Shown here: one piece after another, positions 17,365 to 28,619 of the stretch
Numbering within the stretch: position 1 is the first letter of the stretch
Layout of the letters: every line of letters starts with the position of its first letter
Assembly (NCBI RefSeq): GCF_000368865.1
Contig: NZ_KB849726.1
Coordinates: forward strand, 515,634 to 579,633
Direction: 5' to 3'
Origin: Acinetobacter bouvetii DSM 14964 = CIP 107468
Lineage (GTDB): Bacteria; Pseudomonadota; Gammaproteobacteria; Pseudomonadales; Moraxellaceae
DNA length: 64,000 nt
Notes under the pieces: generated by a model
What the model was told of the DNA's origin: nothing
Database searches by the model: none
What the model saw: the letters and a program-made list of their open reading frames with translations, nothing else
Program-made: the position numbers and the translations under genes

Positions 17365-18225
17365 ATGGTAAGGAAAATTTTAGGAATAGGCCTCAGCGTA
17401 CTTTTATTAACAGCTTGTGATTTAAATAAAGAACCAGAAACTCAAGAGTTTATAACACCACGTGACCAATATGGTGCACGTTATAGTGTTGGAGATTTGG
17501 GAGGAAAACCCGTTAATCTTGGTAGAGAAGCCCCATGGGTAGAATATGAAGATAATACAGGCTTTGTAACAGGTAAGAAATATAAACGTCAAACGCGAAC
17601 CCACCAATCTAAAATTCAAGCCTTTGGGTTTGATATGCGTTATACCGATGGATTAGTTTTAGTCGTTTATTATAAAGCATCACCGTATTCAGAAAAACAA
17701 TATAACGCAGAAATTAACTTGCCTGATAATCATTGGGTAAGTGTAAGTGTATATGCAGATAGACATTATAACGGTGATTTATCAACGAGACTAATAAACT
17801 CAACATTAGAGACAAAAATATCATCAAAAAAAATATTAGAAGAATTCTATTTTATGCATATATATTTGCCCACTGATGAGTATGAATATGGTCTACAAAA
17901 ATATGTGCCCCATCCTGAGTGGGTAAAACAAAATAAGAAATTGATGGCTAAAAATACGGGGTCTAATGCTTTATACAATATAGATGATTTATATGTTGAA
18001 AAAAATGAAACAGGAAAGGTACTTACCTTAATTACATGTGGAGATTCAGAATACCCTATAGCACGTAAATGTAAACAAGAATTTATTTTAGAACCTGAAA
18101 TGAAAGCTCGTGTTACTACTATATTTCAAAAGGTTCATTTGCAGGATTGGAAAATCATTCAACTAAAAGCAAAAAAAATGATGCTGGGTTTTATTGTCGA
18201 ACCTAAAAATTTTAAAGGTGTATAA
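17365..18225 (+). CDS. AT-rich predicted lipoprotein, unknown function
   Basis: A 286-aa protein with a clear lipoprotein signal (MVRKILGIGLSVLLLTAC, lipidated Cys at residue 18). The mature part is beta-rich and charged, with tyrosine-heavy blocks (YTDGLVLVVYYKASPYSEKQY) and two later cysteines (ITCGDSEYPIARKCKQEF) that could form a disulfide. An upstream in-frame GTG at 17353 is less likely than ATG 17365. Base composition is visibly lower in GC than the flanks: a sample of 60 bases at 17701 has 20 G/C. It has no operon partner and may be a recently acquired gene. I assign no function. Confidence 0.6.
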   Translation: MVRKILGIGLSVLLLTACDLNKEPETQEFITPRDQYGARYSVGDLGGKPVNLGREAPWVEYEDNTGFVTGKKYKRQTRTHQSKIQAFGFDMRYTDGLVLVVYYKASPYSEKQYNAEINLPDNHWVSVSVYADRHYNGDLSTRLINSTLETKISSKKILEEFYFMHIYLPTDEYEYGLQKYVPHPEWVKQNKKLMAKNTGSNALYNIDDLYVEKNETGKVLTLITCGDSEYPIARKCKQEFILEPEMKARVTTIFQKVHLQDWKIIQLKAKKMMLGFIVEPKNFKGV

Positions 18226-18330
18226 CATGACAGCTATAAACATACCTATGATGATCTGATTATCAATTCAATTTTTAATATTTTATATGTATTTGTAACA
18301 TCAAACATTCTTGTTTAAGCGGGTATCTAA

Positions 18331-18355
18331 AAAAAGGGAGACTCGCTCCCTTTTT
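18331..18355 (-). terminator. Intrinsic terminator of ruvB (bidirectional)
   Basis: AAAAAGGGAG pairs with CTCCCTTTTT around ACTCG. It lies 4 bases past the ruvB stop on the minus strand and about 105 bases past the lipoprotein gene on the plus strand, with T-runs both ways. Confidence 0.8.
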
Positions 18356-18358
18356 AAA

Positions 18359-19366
18359 TCATTTTTCTTTTGGCTCAGGCGGCGTCATGCCAAACTGCAA
18401 ATAGGCCATATTGGTGGCAATACGGCCGCGTGCTGTGCGCATGGCGTAACCTTGCTGAATCAAATACGGTTCAATCACATCTTCAAGCGTACCTGAGTCT
18501 TCCGCCATGGCTGCTGCCAAAGCCTCGACACCGGCAGGCCCGCCGTCAAAGCGCTCCAGCAGCATGTTTAAATAGCGACGGTCGAGTGTGTCTAAACCAT
18601 CTTTATCGACATTGAGCATATCTAAAGCACGTTGCGCCATGTCTTGCGTTACTTCGCCCGTGCCTTTGACTTGTGCATAGTCACGTACGCGGCGCAGCAG
18701 GCGGTTGGCAATACGCGGCGTTCCGCGCGCGCGGCGTGCAACTTCTTGAGCGCCGTCTTTGGAAATAGGCACATCCATCAAATTGGCTGAACGCGTCACA
18801 ATATGAGTCAGGTCTGCAACGCTGTAAAATTCTAAGCGCTGCACAATGCCAAAACGGTCGCGCAGCGGAGAGGTCAGAAGGCCGGCACGGGTCGTGGCTG
18901 CCACTAAGGTAAATGGCGGCAAATCCAGTTTGATCGAACGGGCAGCAGGGCCTTCACCAATCATAATATCCAGCTGGTAGTCTTCCATAGCAGGATAAAG
19001 AATTTCTTCAATCACGGGGGAAAGGCGGTGAATTTCGTCAATAAACAGCACATCGCCTTCTTCAAGATTGGTCAGCATTGCCGCTAAATCACCAGCGCGT
19101 TCTAAAACAGGGCCGGAAGTTGATTTGAGGTTGCCGCCCATCTCACGGGCAATGATGTTGGCCAGTGTGGTTTTGCCTAAACCTGGCGGGCCAAAAATCA
19201 GGGTGTGATCCATCGCTTCTTCACGGCCGCGCGCGGCGCCGATAAAGATTTCCATTTGTTCACGGACCACAGGCTGCCCGATGTAGTCATCGAGTGAGGT
19301 CGGGCGGATGGCGCGGTCGAAGTGGTCTTCGGGTTTTTCGGAACCACCGATGAGACGGTCTTGCAT
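18359..19366 (-). CDS. ruvB: Holliday junction branch-migration helicase RuvB
   Basis: RuvB is the hexameric AAA+ motor that drives branch migration of Holliday junctions with RuvA. The 335-aa protein shows [14 protein letters not shown], Walker A ([12 protein letters not shown], near residue 59), Walker B (LFIDEIHRL), sensor I ([20 protein letters not shown], with the arginine finger region) and a C-terminal winged helix ([20 protein letters not shown]...TARGR). It is downstream of ruvA on the minus strand, separated by a 248-bp gap that contains a structured repeat element. ruvC is not in the window. Confidence 0.97.
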   Translation of the reverse strand: MQDRLIGGSEKPEDHFDRAIRPTSLDDYIGQPVVREQMEIFIGAARGREEAMDHTLIFGPPGLGKTTLANIIAREMGGNLKSTSGPVLERAGDLAAMLTNLEEGDVLFIDEIHRLSPVIEEILYPAMEDYQLDIMIGEGPAARSIKLDLPPFTLVAATTRAGLLTSPLRDRFGIVQRLEFYSVADLTHIVTRSANLMDVPISKDGAQEVARRARGTPRIANRLLRRVRDYAQVKGTGEVTQDMAQRALDMLNVDKDGLDTLDRRYLNMLLERFDGGPAGVEALAAAMAEDSGTLEDVIEPYLIQQGYAMRTARGRIATNMAYLQFGMTPPEPKEK

Positions 19367-19483
19367 ATTAAGTCAGTTCTATTTTCGTGAATTCGATTGT
19401 CGCATTATGGTCATAAATACCACATTTAATTGCACGGCCGCGAATAATGAGAGATATTCACTGCTTCCGCATAGGCGATGCTT

Positions 19484-19572
19484 TACTTTTGACAGGGCAA
19501 AAGTAACAAAACCCTTTGCAGAAATAATGGCATGTCCATATGCCATATTTCTGCGGCAGCATCCATGCTGCC
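19484..19572 (+). repeat. Three-hairpin structured intergenic element, copy A
   Basis: Hairpin 1 is TACTTTTG / CAAAAGTA with a six-base loop. It is followed by the shared sequence ACAAAACCCTTT. Hairpin 2 (19518-19554) has a 9-bp lower stem GCAGAAATA / TATTTCTGC, one bulged A, a 6-bp upper stem TGGCAT / ATGCCA and a loop starting GTCC. Hairpin 3 is GGCAGCAT / ATGCTGCC around CC. Copy B at 28452 has the same plan with different but complementary stems. It lies between ruvA and ruvB. Confidence 0.8.
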
Positions 19573-19614
19573 TTTCACTACATCTACTTTTATTTATAAC
19601 TTCAAATTATGAAG

Positions 19615-20217
19615 TTATTTATTCATCGATTTTAAAGCTGCACGGATAATGTCGCTGGCTTCGGTAAAATCCCCTTTGGCTGCATTCACCAATTTCTGTG
19701 CTTCTGCAGGCTTATAACCTAAAGACTGTAAGGCCGCTTCGGCTTCTGCAACGGCAGAGTTGCCCGTAAACTGGATTTGCTCAGCGGTTGAGTTGCTTGG
19801 CGCTGAGCTGGATGACATTGTTTTGAAGCGGTCACGCAGTTCAATCATCAAGCGTTCTGCTGTTTTTGCACCTACGCCTGGAACTTTAACCAGAGTTTTG
19901 ACATCACCCTGTTCTACAGTATGAATCAGCATGTCTACGCTTAACGTCGACAGAATCGCCAGCGCCATTTTGGGTCCGACGCCGTTGACTTTGAGCAGGG
20001 TGCGGAAAATAGTTTTTTCCTGCGCATTGGCAAAGCCGAACAGCAGCTGCGCATCTTCACGGACCACTAAATGCGTCCATAAGGTAACTTTCTGACCTTT
20101 TTGCAACTGGCAGAATGTAGACAGCGGCGTATCTACTTCATAACCCACGCCATTCACATTCAAAAGCACTGTGGAAATTTCCAGTGCAAGCACTTCGCCA
20201 ATTAAACATCCGATCAT
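19615..20217 (-). CDS. ruvA: Holliday junction DNA-binding protein RuvA
   Basis: RuvA binds four-way junctions and loads RuvB. The 200-aa protein has the OB-fold domain I (MIGCLIGEVLALE...GVGYEV), two helix-hairpin-helix motifs in domain II (LLKVNGVGPKMALAIL and LVKVPGVGAKTAERLMIEL), a flexible Ser-rich linker (MSSSSAPSNST) and the RuvB-binding domain III (AEAALQSLGYKPAEAQKLV). Length and domain order are canonical. It precedes ruvB, but the intervening gap with a structured repeat may weaken co-transcription. Confidence 0.96.
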   Translation of the reverse strand: MIGCLIGEVLALEISTVLLNVNGVGYEVDTPLSTFCQLQKGQKVTLWTHLVVREDAQLLFGFANAQEKTIFRTLLKVNGVGPKMALAILSTLSVDMLIHTVEQGDVKTLVKVPGVGAKTAERLMIELRDRFKTMSSSSAPSNSTAEQIQFTGNSAVAEAEAALQSLGYKPAEAQKLVNAAKGDFTEASDIIRAALKSMNK

Positions 20218-20358
20218 GGAATTTGTTCACTTCTAGGTTGATGAAAAGAATAGTAATCGGCATTGCGGTGAAATACAAAATGCCGAGAACTAAAAAAGCG
20301 CAATTTAGACTATTTACTGCTTAATCCATATTGCACAGCTTCATTTTAACGTTTTGGG

Positions 20359-21699
20359 TTAAATTAAGCCGGCCTTATTGCCTTGCAGCTCTTGAGACAA
20401 GTTATAGGCTTGGTGGTCTGAAAACTTAGAAATAATATCTAAGACCTGCATGATATTTTCATAATGGTTACTGCCAAAATGCGCACCCGAACGGCATAAA
20501 ATAGCCATTAAGCGCTGCTCTTTAAAACTTAACGTTTTATGCGGCGTGGTCAGCGGAATAAAGGCATCTAAAATGTTCTGCAAACTTTGATGGGCAATAA
20601 TTTCCAAACCGGCTTTTTGCGGATGCTCAAATATTTTATCGCGCGCTAAATCTTTCGCACGGTTAATGCCTAGCTCAATATCAGCAGCGCAGTATTGCAG
20701 TAAGCTACCAGCCAGTTGCCCGCTTAAAATTTCAAAATGATGCTTGGCAAAAGCCGATGTGACTTCTTCAACCAGACGTTTCATCACCCGTCCGCGCAAC
20801 GCTGCAATTTTTTGCTGCCAGGTGGTATCTGGCATCGTCAGTTCAGTTGGCGCACTATATTCACCCAGCAAGCTTAAAAAAATCGGTTCAACTTCCTCAT
20901 AAGACAGCATGTTTAAAATAATGCCATCTTCCAGATCAATCAGGGCATAGCAAATGTCATCTGCAGCTTCAAGTAAATAAGTCAGCGGATGGCGGCAATA
21001 GTGATAATTACCCAGTTGAATCAGTCCGAGCTGTTCTGCGATTTGCTGCAGGATTTCTTTTTCCGCCTGATAGCAGCCAAATTTGGCACGTTGACTGGCG
21101 GGCGTGTTGCCTTGCGACTCGATGGTTTTAGACAGCCATGGATATTTTAAATAAGCCCCCAGCGTTGCATAGGTTAGACGCATGCCGCCATCATTCGGAT
21201 GGTAGTCAATTTTCGTCAGCAGGCGTAAGCCTTGGGCATTGCCCTCAAACTGGCGGACATCGGCTTGTTCTTCTGCGGAAAGCTTTTCTAAAAAGTTGCC
21301 ATGGGAGGCATCGTCAAACCATTCACGAATGGCGTATTCACCTGCATGGCCAAACGGCGGGTTGCCAATATCATGCGCTAAACAGGCCGCCTGAATAATG
21401 GCTCCGACATCGGCAGGGGAAATCCAAATCGGCAGTTCATCTTTGATTTTTTCCGCTGCGAGCATGCCGAGAGAGCGTCCAATGCACGACACTTCAAGTG
21501 AATGGGTTAAACGGGTATGAATGCCGTCGTGCTGAGTCAGCGGATGGACTTGGGTTTTTCGGTTCAGCTGGCGAAAGCTTTGCGAAAAAATAATTCGGTC
21601 ATAATCTTTGTGAAATGGGCTGCGCGCCAATTCGGTATTTTGTTTTTTACTTCCAATACGGATTGTTGAGAGCAGTTCTAGCCAACGCATTTGCATCAT
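20359..21699 (-). CDS. dgt: dGTP triphosphohydrolase-like HD-domain protein
   Basis: A cytoplasmic phosphohydrolase expected to convert dGTP (or other dNTPs) to the deoxynucleoside and triphosphate. The 446-aa protein has the N-terminal dGTPase signature RSPFHKDYDRIIFSQSFRQL-NRKTQV, the first metal His in RLTHSLEVSCIGR and the HD pair in CLAHDIGNPPFGHAGEYA. A downstream Asp is in EAADDICYALIDLEDG. These are the metal ligands of the HD superfamily. Starts at 21699 or at ATG 21690 are both possible. It is a single gene, about 140 bp upstream of ruvA. Substrate range cannot be told from sequence. Confidence 0.88.
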   Translation of the reverse strand: MMQMRWLELLSTIRIGSKKQNTELARSPFHKDYDRIIFSQSFRQLNRKTQVHPLTQHDGIHTRLTHSLEVSCIGRSLGMLAAEKIKDELPIWISPADVGAIIQAACLAHDIGNPPFGHAGEYAIREWFDDASHGNFLEKLSAEEQADVRQFEGNAQGLRLLTKIDYHPNDGGMRLTYATLGAYLKYPWLSKTIESQGNTPASQRAKFGCYQAEKEILQQIAEQLGLIQLGNYHYCRHPLTYLLEAADDICYALIDLEDGIILNMLSYEEVEPIFLSLLGEYSAPTELTMPDTTWQQKIAALRGRVMKRLVEEVTSAFAKHHFEILSGQLAGSLLQYCAADIELGINRAKDLARDKIFEHPQKAGLEIIAHQSLQNILDAFIPLTTPHKTLSFKEQRLMAILCRSGAHFGSNHYENIMQVLDIISKFSDHQAYNLSQELQGNKAGLI

Positions 21700-21821
21700 T
21701 TATCGTTATTCAGTTATTTACTCAAAACATCATGCCAAATTTGCAGAAAAAGAACTAGGGTAAGGCGTCATATACTGTCACTTTAATAGGGTGAAACTGT
21801 AATTAACTTTGCAAAAATTGA

Positions 21822-23537
<1,716 letters not shown>

Positions 23538-24103
23538 TTGAATCCGTTTATAAAGATAATCGTTACAAACTTTTTTAGCTTCTCTTTGACGCCGCTGAAG
23601 CAAAGAATATCAAGGTTAAAAGAAAAAGGATCAACTTTAAATGGCAGCGGCACTGCGCGGCTTTTTGCAAAGGCGCCGTAACATTTTGGTATTGGCGTTC
23701 CATCTGATTTTGCTGAATCAGCAAATGAACGGTGATGTATCAGCGTTTGCGCTGTGTTATCACCAAGATTGTCATAGCCTTGATCAGATTGGCCTAAATC
23801 TTGAGCGGGCGATTAAACAAAATGGAATGCCGCCGCACCCTTAATCACTTTTAAACGGTCAGGCCGCTCAAAGGCGGCTTCACTTTTTGATACAGATTAA
23901 AAATTAATTTTTTTGCTGAGTTTTCAAGTTGATAATTTTTTTAGATTGATAAATAAGGGTTTGAACTAATTTTTGTGGTGATAAAGCCCAATATTGGTGA
24001 TTTTCTATCTAGCTGATTCTGCCAATACACAGTAGAATATGCGCTCTCTTCAAGTCACATTGCGGCATGGTTCAAAAGACCTGCCCGTGGAGCCAAAAAC
24101 AGC
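23538..24103. other. 566-bp gap before purL
   Basis: The left part contains an imperfect palindrome (TCTCTTTG ... CAAAGAAT near 23578-23611). It is followed by a GC-richer stretch with a questionable 67-codon frame at 23641. The right part is AT-rich and includes the purL promoter region, with a possible -10 TAGAAT at 24033. I see no tRNA, terminator with a clear stem, or insertion-sequence end. Confidence 0.4.
23641..23844 (+). CDS. Questionable 67-codon open frame
   Basis: An open frame starts at ATG 23641 with an Arg-rich beginning (MAAALRGFLQRRRNIL) and ends NGMPPHP. No convincing ribosome-binding site precedes it. It has no recognisable domain, and it lies next to a palindromic, repeat-like stretch. 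The middle (HLILLNQQMNGDVSAFALC) is not clearly membrane or soluble in character. It may be a degenerate remnant or chance frame; I list it because the gap holds nothing else. Confidence 0.2.
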   Translation: MAAALRGFLQRRRNILVLAFHLILLNQQMNGDVSAFALCYHQDCHSLDQIGLNLERAIKQNGMPPHP

Positions 24104-27100
24104 ATGTTTATCGTTGCCGGTGCACCTGCACACTCTTCTTTTAAGCAAACACAACTATTAACACGCCTTGCGTCAATCAGTTCTGTTCAATCAATAGAAA
24201 GCCAATGGGTTTACCTTTTCGACCAAGCGCTCGACGAGCAACAACAGCAATCTGCTTTGCAGCTTTTGAATGATGGCGCAACCTTCCAAGTTCGCCAAGC
24301 GGCAAGTGATGAAGTTCAAGTCCTTGTGACACCGCGTGTAGGCACAATCTCGCCGTGGTCATCAAAGGCAACGGATATTTTTGCCAACTGCAATACCCCG
24401 ATACACCGCTTAGAACGCGGTGTTTTGTTTACTTTAAAAGGTATTTCTGAAGTATCGGATGCAGTGAAACAAGTTTTGCATGACCGCATGACTGAAAGTG
24501 TATTCAACCAAATTGAAGACGCTGCGGCATTGTTCTCTGAAACTGAACCAAAGCCTTTAAACACAATTGACATATTAGGTCAGGGTAAAGATGCTTTAGT
24601 AAAAGCCAACTCTGAGTTTGGTTTTGCGCTCTCTGATGAAGAAATTGATTATTTAGTCGCTGCTTTTAACAAGCTCGGCCGTAATCCGCACGATATTGAA
24701 CTGATGATGTTTGCTCAAGCTAACTCTGAGCACTGCCGTCATAAAATATTTGGTTCGGAATGGACAATTGATGGTGAAAAACAGCCATTGTCATTGTTCC
24801 AAATGATTAAAAACACTTATAAAGAATCACCGACAGATGTATTGTCAGCATATAAAGACAATGCTTCGGTGATCGTTGGTTTTGATACTCAGCGTTTCTA
24901 TCCGAAGAAAGATGAGGCGACGGGTCACCACGTTTATAAATACAAGAGCCAAGCCGCTCACATCCTGATGAAAGTGGAAACGCATAACCACCCAACAGCG
25001 ATTGCGCCTTTTGCGGGCGCTGCGACCGGTTCGGGCGGTGAAATCCGTGATGAAGGCGCAACAGGCCGTGGCGGTAAGCCAAAAGCAGGTTTAACAGGCT
25101 TTACCGTGTCTAACTTGAACATTCCAGGCTTTGAACAGCCTTGGGAAGAAAACTACGGCAAACCATCGCGTATGGCATCTCCACTTCAAATCATGATTGA
25201 AGGGCCTTTGGGCGGCGCTGCGTTCAACAATGAGTTTGGCCGTCCTGCGTTAAACGGTTACTTCCGTACTTTTGAACAAAATGTGAATGGCGATGTGAAA
25301 GGCTTCCATAAGCCAATCATGATTGCCGGTGGTTACGGCAACATCCGTCCAGACCACGTGGAAAAAGATGCGATTCAACCAGGCGATTTATTGATCGTCC
25401 TTGGTGGCCCTGCAATGCTGATCGGCCTTGGCGGCGGTGCGGCATCTTCTGTGGACAGCGGTAAACTCGGTGAAAACCTGGATTTCGCTTCTGTACAGCG
25501 TGAAAACCCTGAAATGGAACGCCGCTGCCAAGAAGTGATTGATGCATGCTGGCGCATGGAAGACTTCAACCCAATCGTGTCCGTGCATGATGTGGGTGCA
25601 GGCGGTATTTCCAATGCAATGCCTGAGTTGGTGAATGACCACGAACTGGGTGCGATTCTTGATTTGCGTAAGATTCCATCACTTGAGCCGGGCATGTCTC
25701 CAATGGAGATCTGGTCAAACGAAGCGCAAGAGCGTTATGTATTGGCGATTCGTCCAAGCTCATTAGAACTATTTGAATCACTATGTGCACGTGAACGTTG
25801 TCCGTTTGCCGTTTTAGGTGAAGCAACAGAAGCGCGTCAATTGACAGTGAACGATCCATTGTTTGATAACAAAGCCGTGGATATGCCAATGCAAGTCATG
25901 CTGGGCGGCACACCGCGCATGAGCCGTTCGTATGAAACCATTGAACGTCAAGGCGACGACTTTGATGCATCTAAAGTCACAGATTTGAAAGATGCAATTT
26001 ACCGTGTGCTTAAAAATCCAACGGTTGCATCCAAATCATTCCTGATCACCATTGGTGACCGTTCAATTACAGGTATGGTTGCGCGTGATCAGTTTGTAGG
26101 TCGTTGGCAGGTTCCTGTTGCAGATGCAGCAGTCACTACAACAAGCTTACAAGGTTATACAGGTGAGGCAATGGCGATGGGCGAACGTCCGCCTGTTGCC
26201 TTGTTAAATCCTGCGGCATCTGCACGTTTATCGGTTGCAGAGTCGATCTCGAATATTATGTCTGCAAAAATCGACCAGATCAGTGACATTAAATTGTCTG
26301 CAAATTGGATGGCGGCAGCAGGACAGAAAGGTGAAGACCAAGCTTTATTCGAAGGTGTAAAAGCCATCGGTATGGAAATGTGTCCTGCACTGGGTATTGC
26401 AATTCCAGTGGGTAAAGACTCATTGTCTATGCGTACGACTTGGAATGATGAAGGCGAAGACAAATCGGTGACTTCACCGATGTCAGGTGTAATCACAGCC
26501 TTTGCTCCAGTGACTGATGTACGTAAAACCTTAACGCCTGAATTGAAAAATGAAGAATCAGTACTTGTCCGTATTGATCTTTCTAAAGGTCAGTTCCGTC
26601 TAGGCGGTTCGATCCTTGCTCAGGTCTATAAAGCCATTGGTTCAGTGACACCTGATGTGGATAGTTTTGATGACTTCAAAGCATTCTTTGCATTGGTTCA
26701 AGACTGGAACAACCGCGGTTTAATTAAGGCTTACCACGACATCGGTGATGGTGGTTTACTTGCAACTGTTGCGGAAATGATGTTTGCAGCACGTCTCGGT
26801 GTGGCTTTAGAAGATCAATCAACTGCAAGTTTATTTGCAGAAGAAATTGGTGCAGTGCTTCAAATCAGTGCGTCTGATTGGGCAACACTTGCAGAAGAAG
26901 TTGCGGCATCTACTTTAAAAGATGCAATTGCAGTTGTCGGTACTGTAAATGATACAGATACGTTAACTGTTAATGGTTTGAGCTTAGACCGTGCTGATTT
27001 ACAACAAGCATGGACTGAAGTATCACATCAAATCCAACGTTTACGCGACAACGTTGAAACTGCAGATCAAGAATATGCGTTAATTGCAGACAAATCTCAT

Positions 27101-27940
27101 GCAGGTTTAATTGCAAAACCAACATTTGATTTGAACGAGCCAATCGAAGCACCATACATCAACGAACGCCGTCCAAACATGGTGATTCTGCGTGAACAAG
27201 GCGTAAACGGTCATGTTGAAATGGCTGCGGCATTCGACAAAGTGGGTTTCAACACTGTAGACGTGCACATGAGCGACTTGCTTGCAGGCCGTATCAGCCT
27301 AGATGACTTTGAAGGCCTTGTGGCATGCGGCGGCTTCTCTTACGGTGACGTCATGGGCGCTGGCGGCGGCTGGGCGAAATCAGTTTTGTTCAACCCGAAA
27401 CTTCGTGACCAATTTGAAAAATTCTTCAACCGTGACGAAACGTTCTCTCTTGGTATTTGTAATGGCTGTCAAATGTTGTCGCAATTGGCTCCGCTGATTC
27501 CGGGTGCTGAAGCTTGGCCGCGTTTCCACCGCAATACTTCTGAGATGTTTGAAGCACGTGCAGTTAACGTTCGTGTTGAAAAATCCAACTCAATCTTGTT
27601 AGAGGGTATGGAAGGTTCGATTTTACCAATCGCGGTTGCGCATGGTGAAGGCCGAGTGGTTGCGACTGCGGATAAGATTGCCGCGTTAAATGCAGGCAAC
27701 CAGGTAAGCTTGCGTTATGTTGATAGCCAAGGGAATCCAACGCAGCACTATCCAATGAACCCGAATGGTTCACCAGAAGCGATTACTGCTGTGACTTCTA
27801 AAGATGGCCGAGCAACGATTATGATGCCGCATCCGGAACGTACTTTCCGCGCCATCCAGCATTCTTGGAAACCGGAAGAATGGACTGAAGATGGTGCATG
27901 GTTACGCATGTTCCGCAATGCGCGTAAGTTCATTGGTTAA
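24104..27940 (+). CDS. purL: Phosphoribosylformylglycinamidine synthase PurL
   Basis: This enzyme converts FGAR to FGAM with glutamine and ATP, the fourth step of purine synthesis. The 1278-aa single-chain protein has an N-terminal domain, two AIR-synthase-like ATP/FGAR modules ([20 protein letters not shown] near residue 288 and [16 protein letters not shown]) and a C-terminal glutamine amidotransferase domain. In the latter, the nucleophile is in [15 protein letters not shown], with HGEGR and PHPERTFRA completing the triad. The length is typical of the gammaproteobacterial large form. It is a single gene followed by two terminators. GGAG lies about 10 bases before the ATG. Confidence 0.97.
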   Translation: MFIVAGAPAHSSFKQTQLLTRLASISSVQSIESQWVYLFDQALDEQQQQSALQLLNDGATFQVRQAASDEVQVLVTPRVGTISPWSSKATDIFANCNTPIHRLERGVLFTLKGISEVSDAVKQVLHDRMTESVFNQIEDAAALFSETEPKPLNTIDILGQGKDALVKANSEFGFALSDEEIDYLVAAFNKLGRNPHDIELMMFAQANSEHCRHKIFGSEWTIDGEKQPLSLFQMIKNTYKESPTDVLSAYKDNASVIVGFDTQRFYPKKDEATGHHVYKYKSQAAHILMKVETHNHPTAIAPFAGAATGSGGEIRDEGATGRGGKPKAGLTGFTVSNLNIPGFEQPWEENYGKPSRMASPLQIMIEGPLGGAAFNNEFGRPALNGYFRTFEQNVNGDVKGFHKPIMIAGGYGNIRPDHVEKDAIQPGDLLIVLGGPAMLIGLGGGAASSVDSGKLGENLDFASVQRENPEMERRCQEVIDACWRMEDFNPIVSVHDVGAGGISNAMPELVNDHELGAILDLRKIPSLEPGMSPMEIWSNEAQERYVLAIRPSSLELFESLCARERCPFAVLGEATEARQLTVNDPLFDNKAVDMPMQVMLGGTPRMSRSYETIERQGDDFDASKVTDLKDAIYRVLKNPTVASKSFLITIGDRSITGMVARDQFVGRWQVPVADAAVTTTSLQGYTGEAMAMGERPPVALLNPAASARLSVAESISNIMSAKIDQISDIKLSANWMAAAGQKGEDQALFEGVKAIGMEMCPALGIAIPVGKDSLSMRTTWNDEGEDKSVTSPMSGVITAFAPVTDVRKTLTPELKNEESVLVRIDLSKGQFRLGGSILAQVYKAIGSVTPDVDSFDDFKAFFALVQDWNNRGLIKAYHDIGDGGLLATVAEMMFAARLGVALEDQSTASLFAEEIGAVLQISASDWATLAEEVAASTLKDAIAVVGTVNDTDTLTVNGLSLDRADLQQAWTEVSHQIQRLRDNVETADQEYALIADKSHAGLIAKPTFDLNEPIEAPYINERRPNMVILREQGVNGHVEMAAAFDKVGFNTVDVHMSDLLAGRISLDDFEGLVACGGFSYGDVMGAGGGWAKSVLFNPKLRDQFEKFFNRDETFSLGICNGCQMLSQLAPLIPGAEAWPRFHRNTSEMFEARAVNVRVEKSNSILLEGMEGSILPIAVAHGEGRVVATADKIAALNAGNQVSLRYVDSQGNPTQHYPMNPNGSPEAITAVTSKDGRATIMMPHPERTFRAIQHSWKPEEWTEDGAWLRMFRNARKFIG

Positions 27941-27965
27941 TTTTGTATAAATTCATCTGAATAAA

Positions 27966-27989
27966 GAGCCACCTGCGGGTGGCTTTTTT
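27966..27989 (+). terminator. purL terminator 1
   Basis: AGCCACC pairs with GGTGGCT around TGCG and is followed by TTTTTT. It begins 26 bases past the purL stop. Confidence 0.85.
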
Positions 27990-28064
27990 AAGACTGAAAT
28001 TTATCAAAAGATATAATAAATGTTGTGAATATTTGATTTTACTCATATAATTTCCAGCGTTTTT

Positions 28065-28087
28065 AAACCACCTTCGGGTGGTTTTTT
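28065..28087 (+). terminator. purL terminator 2
   Basis: AAACCACC pairs with GGTGGTTT around a TTCG tetraloop, followed by a T-run. It is about 75 bases after the first terminator, giving a tandem stop. Confidence 0.85.
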
Positions 28088-28265
28088 GTTTATGCAGTTT
28101 TTTGTTTTTTTAATTTTATTTCTCCCGCTGAAGTTGGTTTAGATTTTGCTTTTATACTGATGTGAACGTGCTATTGTGTAATAAATGCACAAATATCATG
28201 CAGTATAGAAGAAAGATGGATCACTAAACAATTTCAGTATCAACACTCATGTATGAGGTGATGAC

Positions 28266-28394
28266 ATGATTAAAACAGTGACATATGAAGCAGTCGATAA
28301 GTCTGCGTTGCGTAAAAAAGGATGGAAGTTGTTTGCTGTGATTTTGAGCTTGCAATTGATCTTTTTAATTTTGGGTTATGCGTTGCAGATGTGA
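28266..28394 (+). CDS. 42-aa predicted membrane protein
   Basis: This very small gene has good signals at both ends. GAGGTG lies 6 bases before the ATG, and a strong terminator begins 12 bases after the stop. The protein starts MIKTVTYEAVDKSALRKKGW and continues with one hydrophobic span (about residues 22-40, LFAVILSLQLIFLILGYAL), with a basic KK just before it. This suggests an inner-membrane protein with its N-terminus in the cytoplasm. I know no named family. It forms its own transcription unit between the purL terminators and structured element B. Confidence 0.6.
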   Translation: MIKTVTYEAVDKSALRKKGWKLFAVILSLQLIFLILGYALQM

Positions 28395-28405
28395 TTTTGA
28401 GAATT

Positions 28406-28432
28406 AAAAAACCGCCGAGAGGCGGTTTTTTC
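28406..28432 (+). terminator. Terminator of the 42-aa gene
   Basis: AAAAACCGCC pairs with GGCGGTTTTT around GAGA. It follows the small ORF stop closely and supports that ORF as a real transcription unit. Confidence 0.85.
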
Positions 28433-28451
28433 TTTATAAGAATTTTATTTT

Positions 28452-28540
28452 TACTTTTGATTGGGCAAAAGTAACAAAACCCTTTTGTTAGACTGATGGG
28501 ACGTCCTGTCCCACAGTCTAACGTGCGACATCCATGTCGC
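28452..28540 (+). repeat. Three-hairpin structured intergenic element, copy B
   Basis: Hairpin 1 is TACTTTTG / CAAAAGTA with loop ATTGGG, then ACAAAACCCTTTT. Hairpin 2 (28487-28522) is GTTAGACTG / CAGTCTAAC, one bulged A, TGGGAC / GTCCCA, loop GTCCT. Hairpin 3 is GCGACAT / ATGTCGC around CC. It has the same length (89 nt), bulge and loop start as copy A at 19484, while the stems differ in sequence and still pair. Confidence 0.8.
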
Positions 28541-28619
28541 TACTCATGTGATCTAATATTAGTAATTATTTTTTTTCTTTTGTTATCATGTATTAAATGT
28601 AAAATTTATGAGTTAAACG

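Larger units (their letters stand above)
27941..28265. other. Gap after purL with two terminators
   Basis: The gap holds two successive intrinsic terminators (27966-27989 and 28065-28087). The rest is AT-rich sequence that must include the promoter and ribosome-binding site of the 42-aa protein gene at 28266. I see no other gene. Confidence 0.5.

Noticed and set aside
19308-19649. 113-codon plus-strand frame across the ruvB-ruvA gap
   Set aside because: It reads through structured element A and into ruvB/ruvA antisense; it has no ribosome-binding site and its translation is without pattern.
24177-27933. Several minus-strand open frames inside purL
   Set aside because: All lie within the clear purL coding sequence, have no recognisable domains and no ribosome-binding sites. 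They arise from codon bias.
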